Assembly: GCF_020510565.1 (NCBI RefSeq)
Contig: NZ_CP075189.1
Location: 1,844,501 to 1,908,500 of the forward strand
DNA: 64,000 nt
From: Ferribacterium limneticum
GTDB lineage: Bacteria; Pseudomonadota; Gammaproteobacteria; Burkholderiales; Rhodocyclaceae
Direction of reading: 5' to 3'
Position 1 is the first letter of the stretch, and each line of letters starts with the position of its first letter. Of this stretch, positions 1-8,823 are shown one piece after another. The notes under the pieces were generated by a model. The model had not been told where the DNA came from, made no database searches, and worked only from the letters and a program-made list of their open reading frames with translations. A program made the translations under genes and the position numbers.

Positions 1-627
1 GTCGCGTGGATCGACGATCCGGGTGTAGTTTTGGCCGACCAGTTCGTCCGGGGAATAGCCGAGCAGGGTGCTGACGCGCCCGTTGATGAAGGTAAAGCGG
101 CCCAGACGATCGAGCGTGAAAATCAGGTCGGGCGACTGCTCGACAAGGAAGCGGTGCAGTTGCTCGGAATGCTGAAGCTGGGCCGAGACGACGGCGAGTT
201 CCTGATCGCGCAGGCGGTTGGCCAGGGCGCGGTCGACAGCCAGGATCATGTCGTTCGGATCGCAATCCTTGCGCAGGAACTCGAAGGCCCGGTGACGCAG
301 GGCATGAATCGCCGAGTTGATCGACTTGTCGGCACTGAACACGATGACCGATGCGTTGATGTGGTGCGAGGTCATCCACTCCATGATCTCGAAGCCGGAA
401 ATATCGGGCAGCCGCAGATCGAGGATGACCAGGTCCGTCTTGCCTTCCCTGAGTTTGGCAATCGCTTCCTGCCCGGTGCTCGCCTCGTCTATCGAACGTT
501 GCTCGCCGGCCAGCAATTCCTTGTAGGCGTGGCGAAAGTGCGGCTCATCGTCGACGATCAGGATGTTCTGACGCGACACGATGCCGGGAACCCTGGCCAG
601 CTCATACAGTGCGGTGATGGCGTTCAT
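1..627 (-). CDS. Response regulator with PAS domain (partial, runs off left edge)
   Basis: The readable N-terminal 209 residues begin with a receiver domain (about residues 19-135). The acidic patch is in ILIVDDEP, the phospho-acceptor Asp in LVILDLRLPD, and a Lys in FLRKD. A PAS domain starts near residue 165 (FLVEQSPDLIFTLDRLGRF) and is cut by the window edge, so the output domain is unknown. The start codon overlaps the stop of the upstream sensor kinase gene in an ATGA arrangement, so the two are probably translationally coupled and form a cognate two-component pair. The missing C-terminus could be a kinase, GGDEF, EAL or HTH domain. Confidence 0.85.
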   Translation of the reverse strand, partial: MNAITALYELARVPGIVSRQNILIVDDEPHFRHAYKELLAGEQRSIDEASTGQEAIAKLREGKTDLVILDLRLPDISGFEIMEWMTSHHINASVIVFSADKSINSAIHALRHRAFEFLRKDCDPNDMILAVDRALANRLRDQELAVVSAQLQHSEQLHRFLVEQSPDLIFTLDRLGRFTFINGRVSTLLGYSPDELVGQNYTRIVDPRD

Positions 628-2774
628 GTGCCGCTACCCGGGGTGGCCGTGCGGTTCTTGGGAATGAGCAGGGCAATGCTGGTGCCGGCGCCGATCTGGC
701 TGCGGCAGGTGATGAGGATGCCTTCCCTTTTGGCCAGACTGCCGACGACGGACAGGCCGATGCCGCGTTGCGCCGTGTCGGTGATGGGCTTTGGCCGGTA
801 GATCGCCTGGACGGTCTCCTCGGACATGCCCGGGCCATTGTCATCGACGCGCAACTGCACATAGCTCGCACCATCGTGAATGATGTTGTCGCTGACCGAA
901 ATCTTGATGAGCTTTCCTTCGCCCAGGGCCTCCGACGCGTTCTTCCAGAGGTTGAGGACGATCTGCTTGAGGTTGTCGCGGTTGACCGGAACGAGTAGCT
1001 CAAGCTGGGGCAGCGCAGTTTCGACGCGGATTCCCTTGGCGTTGAACAAGGTGTCGGCGTAGAGCACGAGGAAGTCGTTGAGGACGCTGACGAGATCGAT
1101 GCTGCGGGTATCCGCGCCGCCTTTGAGGGATTGCGTCATGTGGCCGACGATGTTGGCGACGCGATCGATTTCTTCGGTCAGCACGGCCAGCTCCTGGCGA
1201 ACGCCATCCTCCGGCAGCTTGCGTTCGAGAATGCTCAGGTAACTCTTGATGATACCCAGCGGGTTGCCGGCTTCGTGCACGATCTGGCGCGCCTGACGGG
1301 TGAATTGCTGGGTCAGTTCGGCTTCGACTTGCTGGCGGTGCTGCGCCGCTTCAAATACGGCGTCGAGACTGATCGCCGCGATCTTGCCGAAATTGGCCAG
1401 CCAGGGAACGCGGCGCTGCAGGCGACCGTACTGCTTTTCCGACAGGCCGCACAGCAGCACGCCGATGACGCGATTGCGCGCCAGCATGGGGATGCAGAGC
1501 AGACCGTCGGCAGACAGGGCACGGGCGAGTTGCAGGTCAAGCAAGGCGAGAGGTTCAGTCTGATCAAATGTTGTTCGAACCTGGCGTCCAATGACGGCTG
1601 CTGCGGCCAGCGAGCGGGAAGAGATCAGTGGGATGGAAAGTTGCCGGAAAAGTTCCGGCTGGGCGCCAACTTTTTCGCCGGACAGCGCATCGCCTTTTTC
1701 GTTGGCGAGCAGGATGGCGACTTTCGGGAGATCAAACAGGATGCGGGCGGATTCCCGCAAGGCGAGCAGGACTTCGGTGTCGCTGCCGAGTTGGAACAGA
1801 TCCTGTTGCAAAGGCTGCAGCATCGCCATGCCGCCGACCAGCGCGGCAATATCCTCGTCGGCCGGGCTGGCCGGATCGGACAGGCGCGGTGGCGGGGCCG
1901 GCGCGGTCGTGCGGCGTGCGGGAAAGTCGTCGGCGATGGTAATGCCCAGGGCTTCGGCAATCTGGCGGGCGCGCTGGATGGCGCGTTCGCGAACCGCCAG
2001 CAGCGCCGCCATTTCAAGCCGGGGGCTGCTGCGATTGACGACGATGGCCAATTCCGGCGTGCTCTCCGCCGTGGTGCTCAGCGTTTGGGCGATCCAGACG
2101 ATTTGCGGCAGGGCGGTGGCGGTGACGATCTGCGTCGCCGAGGCGTGATGGAAAGCCACGCCATCGGCCAGCACGGAGTCCAGTCCCCAGTGGTCGATCA
2201 GCCAGCCGCCGACGTCGGCATGGGTGGTCCCGAACAATTGGGATTCTTCGGTCTGGAGTCTGGGGGTTTCGGTCGAATTGACCAGGAAACGCTGATACGG
2301 CTCGCCGATTGCCGAGAGCAGGATCAGTTCGCCGATATCGTGCAACAGCCCCGACAGATAGGCTTCGTCGGGATGCGGATAGTCGGCCAGCTCGGCGACG
2401 CCGCGGGCCATTTCTCCGACCAGCAGTGAATGGCTCCAATAGTCGGCAACGTCGAATTTATCGAGATTGGGATTGCGGTCAAAAAGCCGCTGGATCGAAA
2501 GACAGGTCGCCAGCGAGCGAACGAGGCGCGTCCCGAGCGCGACGAGACAGGTTTCCAGATTCTTGAGTTCTTTGCCTCGACGTAGTGCGGGCGAGTTGGC
2601 GACGCTCAGTATGCGGCTGGCCAGGCCGGGGTCTTGTTCGACGATGCTGGTCAGTTCCCCCATCGTCGCCTGCTCATCTTCGACCGTCCGCACCAGTCGC
2701 AACAGAATCTCGGGCGGCGAAGGTATCCGCGCAATATCGATGGATTCCAGGACAGACTTGGGAAGACTGTGCAT
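624..2774 (-). CDS. HDOD domain sensor histidine kinase
   Basis: This 716-residue protein has an N-terminal HDOD domain (about 14-210, starting IARIPSPPEILLRLVRTV, with conserved LLHDIGELIL). A GAF-like region follows (about 330-460) and then a histidine kinase core. The phospho-acceptor His lies in HEAGNPLG near residue 500. The ATPase boxes are NLWKNASEA (N box), DDNGPGMSEE (G1) and GIGLSVVG (G2). It has no signal peptide or membrane segment, so it is likely cytosolic. It is immediately followed by a response regulator with a 4-base overlap. HDOD-kinase fusions are common in Rhodocyclales; the stimulus cannot be told from the sequence. Confidence 0.85.
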   Translation of the reverse strand: MHSLPKSVLESIDIARIPSPPEILLRLVRTVEDEQATMGELTSIVEQDPGLASRILSVANSPALRRGKELKNLETCLVALGTRLVRSLATCLSIQRLFDRNPNLDKFDVADYWSHSLLVGEMARGVAELADYPHPDEAYLSGLLHDIGELILLSAIGEPYQRFLVNSTETPRLQTEESQLFGTTHADVGGWLIDHWGLDSVLADGVAFHHASATQIVTATALPQIVWIAQTLSTTAESTPELAIVVNRSSPRLEMAALLAVRERAIQRARQIAEALGITIADDFPARRTTAPAPPPRLSDPASPADEDIAALVGGMAMLQPLQQDLFQLGSDTEVLLALRESARILFDLPKVAILLANEKGDALSGEKVGAQPELFRQLSIPLISSRSLAAAAVIGRQVRTTFDQTEPLALLDLQLARALSADGLLCIPMLARNRVIGVLLCGLSEKQYGRLQRRVPWLANFGKIAAISLDAVFEAAQHRQQVEAELTQQFTRQARQIVHEAGNPLGIIKSYLSILERKLPEDGVRQELAVLTEEIDRVANIVGHMTQSLKGGADTRSIDLVSVLNDFLVLYADTLFNAKGIRVETALPQLELLVPVNRDNLKQIVLNLWKNASEALGEGKLIKISVSDNIIHDGASYVQLRVDDNGPGMSEETVQAIYRPKPITDTAQRGIGLSVVGSLAKREGILITCRSQIGAGTSIALLIPKNRTATPGSGT

Positions 2775-2994
2775 GATTATGATGGGTCAATAATTACTGA
2801 TGGGCGGCACGGAAAGGGGAGGGCTGCTAGTACTTAAACACGACGGACACAATTCTAATTTACACAGTTAATGGGTCGTAAATATGAAATATTGGAAATA
2901 TTTTCAGATTGAATGGAAGCGAAATTAGCCGGAAATTTCAAGCCCTGAACCGGGAAAAATGGCGTCCTGCTCCATGCGCCGACTCCGGAGCGAA

Positions 2995-3037
2995 GATTTC
3001 AATTTTGGGCAAAATTTCCGGTTGACCGTGGGAATGC
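2995..3037 (-). repeat. Dispersed ~40-bp repeat, copy A
   Basis: Contains the core CCGGTTGACCGTGGGAAT preceded by GATTTCAATTTTGGGC. It lies just beyond the gltA terminator and points the same way relative to transcription as the other copies. Confidence 0.8.
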
Positions 3038-3052
3038 CGCCCGTGAACGAAA

Positions 3053-3087
3053 AAAGCCGGCCGGGAAGGATTTCCCCGGCCGGCTTT
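3053..3087 (-). terminator. Intrinsic terminator of gltA
   Basis: A 13-bp perfect stem (AAAGCCGGCCGGG pairing with its complement) encloses a loop of about 9 bases and, on the minus strand, is followed by a run of six T. It starts 14 bases after the gltA stop codon. Confidence 0.85.
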
Positions 3088-3100
3088 GCCTGCTGGCTGA

Positions 3101-4399
3101 TCAGCCGCGCTGGGCGAGCGGTGTGACGTCGCGCTTGGCGGCGCCAATGTAGAGCTGGCGCGGACGACCGATTTTGTATTCCGGATCGGTGATCATTTCT
3201 TCCCACTGCGTCATCCAGCCGACCGTGCGGGCCAAGGCGAAGATGCAGGTGAACATTTCGGTCGGGATGCCGATGGCCTTCTGGACGATGCCCGAGTAGA
3301 AGTCGACGTTCGGGTAGAGCTTCTTCTCGACGAAGTACGGATCTTCCAGCGCGATGCGCTCGAGTTCCATGGCCAGCTTGAACAGGCGGTCGTTTTCGAG
3401 GCCGAGTTCGGTCAGCACTTCGTTGCACACCTGGCGCATGAGCTTGGCGCGCGGGTCGAAGTTCTTGTAAACGCGGTGGCCGAAGCCCATGAGCTTGAAC
3501 GAATCGTTCTTGTCCTTGGCGCGGGCGATGAATTCGGGAACGCGCGAGACGTCGCCGATTTCTTCGAGCATCTGCAGGCAGGCTTCATTGGCGCCACCGT
3601 GCGCCGGGCCCCACAGGCAGGCGATACCGGCGGCGATGCAGGCGAATGGATTGGCGCCCGACGAACCAGCCAGGCGGACGGTCGAGGTCGATGCGTTCTG
3701 CTCGTGGTCGGCGTGCAGCGTGAAGATGGTGTCGAGGGCGCGGACCAGCACCGGGTTCGGCACGTACTTCTCGCACGGATTGCCGAACATCATGCGCATG
3801 AAGTTGGCGGTGTAGCTCAGCTCATTGTCGGGCTGCATGAAAGGCATGCCGATGCTGTACTTGTAGGCCATGGCAACGATGGTCGGCATCTTGGCGATGA
3901 TGTGGATGAAATTCGTGTTGCGATGCTCGTCATCGGCGAAATCCATCGCGTCGTGATAGAAGGCCGACAGGGCGCCAACGACGCCAGTCATGACAGCCAT
4001 CGGATGGGCGTCGCGGCGGAAACCGGAGAAGAACTTGGCGAGTTGCTCGTGCACCATCGTGTGATGCGTGACAGCCTTCTCGAACTCGGCTTTCTGCTCG
4101 GCATTCGGCAGTTCGCCATTTTTCAGCAGATAGGCCACTTCGAGGAAATTGCAGTTCTCGGCGAGTTGCTCGATGGGGTAGCCGCGATAGAGCAGCTGGC
4201 CGACATCGCCGTCGATGAAGGTGATTTGCGACTTGCAGCTGGCCGTGGACAGGAAGCCGGAGTCATAGGTGAACAGGCCGGTTTTGGCGCCCAATGTCCG
4301 AATGTCGACACAGTCGTTGCCATGGACCGGCGCCATGATCGAAAAATCGACCGGTGCCAGACCTTCAATGCTCAGTGTTGCCTTGCGTTCGATAGTCAT
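3101..4399 (-). CDS. gltA: Citrate synthase (type II)
   Basis: This 432-residue protein condenses acetyl-CoA and oxaloacetate into citrate in the TCA cycle. It starts [19 protein letters not shown]; an upstream in-frame Met is ignored because AGGGA lies 8 bases before this ATG and length and N-terminus fit hexameric type II enzymes. Visible catalytic regions are [24 protein letters not shown] and [15 protein letters not shown], which carry the catalytic His residues, and a C-terminal GWMTQWEEM. It is monocistronic with its own terminator. It is a housekeeping gene flanking the nif island. Confidence 0.97.
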   Translation of the reverse strand: MTIERKATLSIEGLAPVDFSIMAPVHGNDCVDIRTLGAKTGLFTYDSGFLSTASCKSQITFIDGDVGQLLYRGYPIEQLAENCNFLEVAYLLKNGELPNAEQKAEFEKAVTHHTMVHEQLAKFFSGFRRDAHPMAVMTGVVGALSAFYHDAMDFADDEHRNTNFIHIIAKMPTIVAMAYKYSIGMPFMQPDNELSYTANFMRMMFGNPCEKYVPNPVLVRALDTIFTLHADHEQNASTSTVRLAGSSGANPFACIAAGIACLWGPAHGGANEACLQMLEEIGDVSRVPEFIARAKDKNDSFKLMGFGHRVYKNFDPRAKLMRQVCNEVLTELGLENDRLFKLAMELERIALEDPYFVEKKLYPNVDFYSGIVQKAIGIPTEMFTCIFALARTVGWMTQWEEMITDPEYKIGRPRQLYIGAAKRDVTPLAQRG

Positions 4400-4666
4400 A
4401 TTTTTTTCCCTGAAAGAGCCATCTGCTGGCTGCGCGTGATGAAACTGTTGGCGGATATGGAACAAACGCTGTTATTTTTTTATTGGTGAATTTGAAATCA
4501 AGCAATACACATGCCGTGAGCGGCCAAAAAAGGCCAAAGGCGAGCGAAGCGCTGTCAGACCGCGAGGGTAACAGGCAATCCTTACGTGAAGCTTTGACTA
4601 AAGTGAAAATGGCAGCACCAATGCGGCGCTGATTTTCAGCGAATGCTCATCTTCGGTGCATGCTGC

Positions 4667-5617
4667 TCATGGGTGGCCGGACAGGGCCAGCAGGGCGCGG
4701 GCCTGGTCCGGGCATTGCGTTGAAATCTTTTCGTCGAGCGCCTTGAGCCAGCGCTTCGGGATGCTCTCCATGCCGTAGCGGGCACCGGCCAGCATGCCGG
4801 CAATGGCGCCCGTGGTGTCGGCATCGCCGCCGCGATTGACGACGTCGATCAGGCAGTCCTCGAAGGTTTCGGTGGCGAAGAAGGACTGAAACACGGCCTG
4901 CACGGTATCGACGACGAAACCGCTCGGGTTTTCGCGCTGGCGCTTGTCGTAGGCGAAAACCGGGAATTCGCTGACCAGCTGGCCGGCCCGTTCGCGCTCG
5001 ACGTCGACGGGATTGCGGCCGGCGAGGAAATCCTGAACCATCAGGATCAGCGTTTCGCAGGCCGCATCGGACAGCGTGTTGTGGTGCGTGACATGGGCCT
5101 GGGCGGCGTTTGCGATTTTGACCGAATTTTCCGGTTGACCGTAGCAGGCCAGCGCCACGGGCAAAACTCGCATCGCGGCGCCGTTGCCGGCGTCGTGCTC
5201 GGAGGCCTCGGCTTCCGGCTTGCCGGTCTTGCGGAAGGTGATCAGGTTGCGGCGCACGGTATTGCCGATATCGACCGGCTTGGCCCGCATCCAGGCGTCG
5301 AAGGCTTCAGCCGCAGCCAGGGCGTCGACGCGGCCACGGGCGATGATCGATTCGCCAAGGGCCAGCGACATCGTCGTGTCGTCGGTGACCTTGCCAGCCT
5401 TCAGGCGCAGCCAGCCACCGCCGGTGATGTCGCAGTGCAGGCCGATCTGGTGGCGGATTTCATTGGGGGTCAGGAATTCGACCGTGGCGCCCAGCGCATC
5501 GCCAATGGCCAGGCCGAGATAGGCCGCCATGCCGCGGTCGACGTGGGGCGCGTAGGCCGGCCCGGTGCGCCGGCGCACCGGCGCAGTCTTGGCGATCAGT
5601 TCTCCGGTCCAAAACAT
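4667..5617 (-). CDS. draG: Dinitrogenase reductase-activating ADP-ribosylglycohydrolase
   Basis: The 316-residue protein belongs to the ADP-ribosylglycohydrolase family. Metal-binding motifs are GDALGATVEF, DDTTMSLAL and GGDADTTGAIAG, and AHVTHHNTLSD matches the DraG subgroup. DraG removes ADP-ribose from NifH and so reactivates nitrogenase after an ammonium or darkness switch-off. It overlaps the end of nifQ by 22 bases and is the last gene of the nifB operon. The transferase DraT is not in the window. A copy of the dispersed repeat lies inside the gene and encodes part of a loop (residues around GQPENSVKI). Assignment to DraG rather than a general family member rests on motifs plus nif context. 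Confidence 0.85.
   Translation of the reverse strand: MFWTGELIAKTAPVRRRTGPAYAPHVDRGMAAYLGLAIGDALGATVEFLTPNEIRHQIGLHCDITGGGWLRLKAGKVTDDTTMSLALGESIIARGRVDALAAAEAFDAWMRAKPVDIGNTVRRNLITFRKTGKPEAEASEHDAGNGAAMRVLPVALACYGQPENSVKIANAAQAHVTHHNTLSDAACETLILMVQDFLAGRNPVDVERERAGQLVSEFPVFAYDKRQRENPSGFVVDTVQAVFQSFFATETFEDCLIDVVNRGGDADTTGAIAGMLAGARYGMESIPKRWLKALDEKISTQCPDQARALLALSGHP
5112..5148 (-). repeat. Dispersed repeat, copy B (inside draG)
   Basis: Contains TTTTCCGGTTGACCGTAGCA preceded by GATTTTGACC. It is in frame within the draG coding sequence, in a loop-like segment just before the conserved HVTHHN stretch. Confidence 0.75.
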
Positions 5618-6168
5618 TTGGCGTAATCCTTACAAACCCCGCACGAAGGGGCGGGGCAGACGTAGATGCCTTCGCGCGAACAGACCTGGCGATAGAGGAA
5701 TTTCTTCCACTTCATGTCGCCGGTGTTGTCGCGGGCGAGAGCCGGAAAATTGACCCACATCAGCCGGGAAAGTTCTTCGCGATTGGCCAGGCCGAGATCC
5801 TGCCAGAGATGGTCGCGACCGGCACAGGCGGTGGCAACGATGTTGGCGATGAGCAGTTCGGACGGGTATTCGCAGGCGCGATGCTCAAGCAGGAGCTTTT
5901 GCAGGTCTTCCCATTCGGGGATGGCTTCAACCTCACGGGCGCAGGACGAGATGTCGCAGCCGGGAAAGTAGGCCTCGCACAGATAGCGGAAAGCCGCCGC
6001 GCCCAGGCCAAGGTGAGGGGGAAGGCAACCCTCGCCACTGGCCTGGCCGGCAATGATGCTGGCCAGCAGCAAACGGTTCGGATCGCGCGCTGCCGGCCCA
6101 CCGGCTGGCGAAGCCAGCAGGTCACCGACCAGCAACAGCCGGGTGGGCAGGCGATCCGGACCGTTCAT
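5596..6168 (-). CDS. nifQ: NifQ, molybdenum donor for FeMo-cofactor synthesis
   Basis: The 190-residue protein ends with the NifQ cysteine signature C-x4-C-x2-C-x5-C (in CPAPSCGVCKDYAKC), which binds the Mo-Fe-S cluster delivered to NifEN/NifH. The internal MKWKKFLYRQVC also fits the family. NifQ is expected in the cytosol of molybdenum-nitrogenase diazotrophs. The gene lies 24 bases downstream of FeSII in the nifB operon, comparable with the nifB-fdxN-nifO-nifQ order of Azotobacter vinelandii, but with extra genes inserted before it. Confidence 0.93.
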   Translation of the reverse strand: MNGPDRLPTRLLLVGDLLASPAGGPAARDPNRLLLASIIAGQASGEGCLPPHLGLGAAAFRYLCEAYFPGCDISSCAREVEAIPEWEDLQKLLLEHRACEYPSELLIANIVATACAGRDHLWQDLGLANREELSRLMWVNFPALARDNTGDMKWKKFLYRQVCSREGIYVCPAPSCGVCKDYAKCFGPEN

Positions 6169-6192
6169 GGCCTGATCCTTGAAGGCTGGTGC

Positions 6193-6555
6193 TTACTTGC
6201 TCGGGTATTCGACCAGGATGTCTTCGTCACGGACGATCATCTGGCAGGCCAGGCGCCACTGGGTCGGCGGGATGTCGTCAACGTACATCTGCTCGATCTG
6301 GGCCTTGGTGATGTGGCCGAGTTCGGTCAGCGCAGCGACTTCGCGGACGTTGAGCGGGCCGCCCATCGGCGCACGCTTGCCGTCAACCGACGAAACCTTG
6401 ACCAGACAGGTGCCGCAGTTGCCTTCCTGGCAACCGAAGTCGATCGGGATGTGATGTTCCTTGGCCAACGCGAGGATGGTCTGGGTGTGGCTGCCGGCAA
6501 CGGCGTAAACCGTCTTGTCCTTGTGCAGCGGGCTGGTGAAAGTGATGAGGGCCAT
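6193..6555 (-). CDS. fesII: Shethna protein II-like [2Fe-2S] ferredoxin (FeSII)
   Basis: The 120-residue protein resembles the Azotobacter FeSII protein along its length, with an N-terminal ITFTSPL, a CQEGNCGTCLVKV cluster loop, and a fourth ligand in WRLACQMIV near the C-terminus. FeSII binds the two nitrogenase components under oxygen stress and forms a protected inactive complex (conformational protection). The 30-residue insertion after the cluster loop (PMGGPLNVREVAAL and following), where FeSII differs from plain plant-type ferredoxins, is present. Its place between a second ferredoxin and nifQ supports a nitrogenase role. A generic electron-transfer ferredoxin is the alternative. Confidence 0.82.
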   Translation of the reverse strand: MALITFTSPLHKDKTVYAVAGSHTQTILALAKEHHIPIDFGCQEGNCGTCLVKVSSVDGKRAPMGGPLNVREVAALTELGHITKAQIEQMYVDDIPPTQWRLACQMIVRDEDILVEYPSK

Positions 6556-6656
6556 TTCTTAACTTCTCCTGAAGATCGGGTTGATTTGAATTTCTCTGTT
6601 TGGGGTTGGGTCGATTTTTTTAACGATGCTTTTAATCCTGTTCTGCTGTGGCGGAA

Positions 6657-6944
6657 TTACGCGGGTTTAACCACGATCTCGCCGCCGATGATCTGCGCCT
6701 GGCAAGCCAGCCGATGGCCGCGCGGGGCCATGTTGTCCTTGAGCACCTGGTCTTCGAGGATGCTCGGCGGGGCGAGGAATTCGCCGCCGGAAACGATCTT
6801 GGTCAGGCAGGTGCAGCACTCGCCTTCGCGGCAGCCGTAGGTGATGCCGGCGCCGACTTTTTCGGAAACTTCGATGAGGCGGGTGCCGGCCGGTACGGTG
6901 ACCGAGACGCCGATATCCTGAAATGTAACTTTTGCTTTTGGCAT
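6657..6944 (-). CDS. Plant/adrenodoxin-type [2Fe-2S] ferredoxin
   Basis: This 95-residue ferredoxin has the cluster motif C-x4-C-x2-C in CREGECCTC and a final Cys in HRLACQAQ. The fold family is beta-grasp 2Fe-2S. Similar small ferredoxins (FdxD/FdxC type) sit in nif clusters and may donate electrons to nitrogenase or its maturation. It starts MPKAKVTFQDIG; GGGGGAAAAAA upstream serves as the ribosome site. It is part of the nifB operon, between the flavodiiron protein and FeSII. A gap of about 100 bases separates it from FeSII. Confidence 0.88.
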   Translation of the reverse strand: MPKAKVTFQDIGVSVTVPAGTRLIEVSEKVGAGITYGCREGECCTCLTKIVSGGEFLAPPSILEDQVLKDNMAPRGHRLACQAQIIGGEIVVKPA

Positions 6945-6961
6945 TTTTTTCCCCCTGTTTG

Positions 6962-8233
6962 TTATGCGAGAGCGGCCATGTCGATTTCCCGATGCTCGAC
7001 CCGCCCGGTCAGGTGACGGGCCAGTTGTTCACCGAGATTCCGGCATTCCTCGAGTTCGCCGGCGTCCGGCACCAGCTTGATACGCAATCCTTCGACCGGG
7101 ACGCGCAGCTTGAGGCCGCGCAGGCGGTCCTCGATGAGTCGTACCGCCTCGCCGCTCCAGCCATACGAGCCGAAAGCGGCACCCAGCTTTCCCTTGACGT
7201 TGACCGTGGTCAGCGACGAGAGCACGTCCCAGATCGGTTTGACCGCGTCGGCATTGATCGTCGGGCTGCCGAAGGCTAGGCCGTCTGCCTCTTCGATGAG
7301 GTCGGTGAAAATGCCCGACTCGCCGCCCTCGAGGTCGTAGAGCGAAACGCGCACGCCACCGATGGATTCGGCGCCGGCGGCGAGCGATTCGGCCATCCGC
7401 CGGGTGTTGCCGTAGGCCGAGATATAGAAGACGACCAGCGTCTTTTCGCTGCGTGCCTCGTTGAACAGGCGCGGCGTGGCCAGTTCACGGTAGCGGTGCA
7501 CGTAGTCGCGCGGTGCGTGGCGCAGGATGGGGCCGTGGGCCGGGGCGATCAGGTTGATCTCGAGCGGTTCGATCAAAGCCACGGCATCGAGCACGTACTC
7601 GCGGAAGGGCCGCATGATGTGCGCGTAGTAGTACTCGAACGAGAAGCGGAAGTCGCCGACCTGGTCGTTGAACAGCCGGTTGTCGCAGAAATGGCAGCCG
7701 AAGATGTCGCCGGTGAACAGCAGGCCGTCTTCTTCAAGATAAGTGCACTGGGTGTCCGGCCAGTGCAGGTAGGGCGTGTGCAGGAAGCGCAGCGTGCGGC
7801 CGCCGAGGTCGACGGTGTCGTCGGTGGTGACCGGGATATATTCGGGCGGCTTCTCGCCGGAGGGCTTGAGCAGCGCTTTCAACATCATCTGGGCGCGGCT
7901 CGACAGATAGACCTTGGCCTGCGGAGCGCGCTTGAGCAACTCGGGCAGGGCGCCGCTATGGTCCGGCTCGAGATGGTTGAGGACGATGGTGGTGATTTCG
8001 TCGTAGCGGGCCACCGATTCGAGTCGACGGAAAAAATCGTCGGCGAAGTTTTCCTTCACTGTGTCGATGATCGCCACGCCGTTCTTGCCGCGTACGACGT
8101 ACGAGTTGTAGCTCGTGCCGTTGGCGGTTTTGAGGATGATGTCGAAACTCCGCAGATGCGGGTCGAGGGCGCCCACCCAGTGGACGCCCGGCGCAATTTC
8201 TACGGCGTTGTCAGTGAGTGCCGCAGCGACCAT
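6962..8233 (-). CDS. Flavodiiron protein (A-type flavoprotein, O2/NO reductase)
   Basis: About 423 residues. The N-terminal metallo-beta-lactamase-like domain carries the diiron ligands in NHLEPDHSG, FTGDIFGCH and APAHGPILR. The C-terminal flavodoxin domain (from about residue 260) begins LVVFYISAYGNTRRMAESLA with the FMN phosphate loop. Flavodiiron proteins reduce O2 to water or NO to N2O. In a nifB operon with FeSII, oxygen scavenging for nitrogenase is the likely role (inference). The start at MVAAALTDNA is chosen because the reading frame upstream overlaps nifO; the remaining overlap is 23 bases. No rubredoxin domain is fused, so the ferredoxins nearby could be electron donors. Confidence 0.92.
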   Translation of the reverse strand: MVAAALTDNAVEIAPGVHWVGALDPHLRSFDIILKTANGTSYNSYVVRGKNGVAIIDTVKENFADDFFRRLESVARYDEITTIVLNHLEPDHSGALPELLKRAPQAKVYLSSRAQMMLKALLKPSGEKPPEYIPVTTDDTVDLGGRTLRFLHTPYLHWPDTQCTYLEEDGLLFTGDIFGCHFCDNRLFNDQVGDFRFSFEYYYAHIMRPFREYVLDAVALIEPLEINLIAPAHGPILRHAPRDYVHRYRELATPRLFNEARSEKTLVVFYISAYGNTRRMAESLAAGAESIGGVRVSLYDLEGGESGIFTDLIEEADGLAFGSPTINADAVKPIWDVLSSLTTVNVKGKLGAAFGSYGWSGEAVRLIEDRLRGLKLRVPVEGLRIKLVPDAGELEECRNLGEQLARHLTGRVEHREIDMAALA

Positions 8234-8690
8234 GGCTGCTTTCCTCTTCCTCGTGATCGTGTGCGTGGCTGCCGCAACTGCCGTGGCCTTCCGGGCCATG
8301 CACGCAGGCTTCGATATTGCCTTCCGGCAGCTCGACATTCTTTAGCCCGATCCAGGCGTCCACCGCAGCAATGTCGAAACCGACCTGTCGTTCCTCGCCG
8401 ATTTCCATGAGCGGGCGGCGGATGAGCAGCGGGTTTTCGAGCAGCAGATGCAAGGCATCCTCGAAGCCGAGGTTTTCCGGGACGATTTCGCCCGACTTGA
8501 TATCGGGTGCTGCCGGATTGAACCAGGCGCTGATCGGCAGCTTGCCAAGAAAGGCAAGCAGACGATCAGCCGTCCAGGCTTCGGTCTTGAGACTTTTGGC
8601 CTGGACGGTGTGGCCGGCTGCAGCGAGCAGGGTCTTCTGGCGAAGATTGCCCTTGCAGCCGGGTTTTTCGTAGAACGTGACGACAGCCAT
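8211..8690 (-). CDS. nifO: Nitrogenase-associated ArsC-family protein NifO
   Basis: The 159-residue protein starts MAVVTFYEKPGCKGN, with AAGGAA placed 8 bases before the ATG. This is the ArsC/Spx thioredoxin-like fold, but with a single Cys in the position of the arsenate reductase active site. The C-terminus is rich in His, Cys and Glu (HGSCGSHAHDHEEEE), which could bind metal. NifO occurs in A. vinelandii in nifB-fdxN-nifO-nifQ, and the order is the same here. Its biochemical role is not settled; it has been connected with molybdenum partitioning. It overlaps the flavodiiron gene by 23 bases. Confidence 0.85.
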   Translation of the reverse strand: MAVVTFYEKPGCKGNLRQKTLLAAAGHTVQAKSLKTEAWTADRLLAFLGKLPISAWFNPAAPDIKSGEIVPENLGFEDALHLLLENPLLIRRPLMEIGEERQVGFDIAAVDAWIGLKNVELPEGNIEACVHGPEGHGSCGSHAHDHEEEESSHGRCGTH

Positions 8691-8723
8691 CAGTTGATTC
8701 CTTGGTGGTGAATAAAGCCAAGC

Positions 8724-8822
8724 CAAGGCAAACCCCCCCGGCCCCCCTTTTCAGGGGGGAGGGGCAGGTTCCGGATCGACGCCCCTCCCCTGACAAGGGG
8801 AGGCCGGGAGGGGTTGCCTTGC
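8724..8822. repeat. Long GC-rich inverted repeat
   Basis: Two arms of about 40 bases (CAAGGCAAACCCCCCCGGCC and its continuation, with complement ending GGAGGGGTTGCCTTG) flank a short centre. Such palindromic elements are scattered through many proteobacterial genomes. It lies between fdxN and nifO inside the operon, so it would form a strong hairpin in the mRNA and may stabilise or partly terminate it. Confidence 0.75.
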
Positions 8823-8823
8823 A

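Noticed and set aside
5596..6168. Reading this gene as DraT because it adjoins draG.
   Set aside because: Length and the C-terminal C-x4-C-x2-C-x5-C are those of NifQ; DraT motifs are absent.
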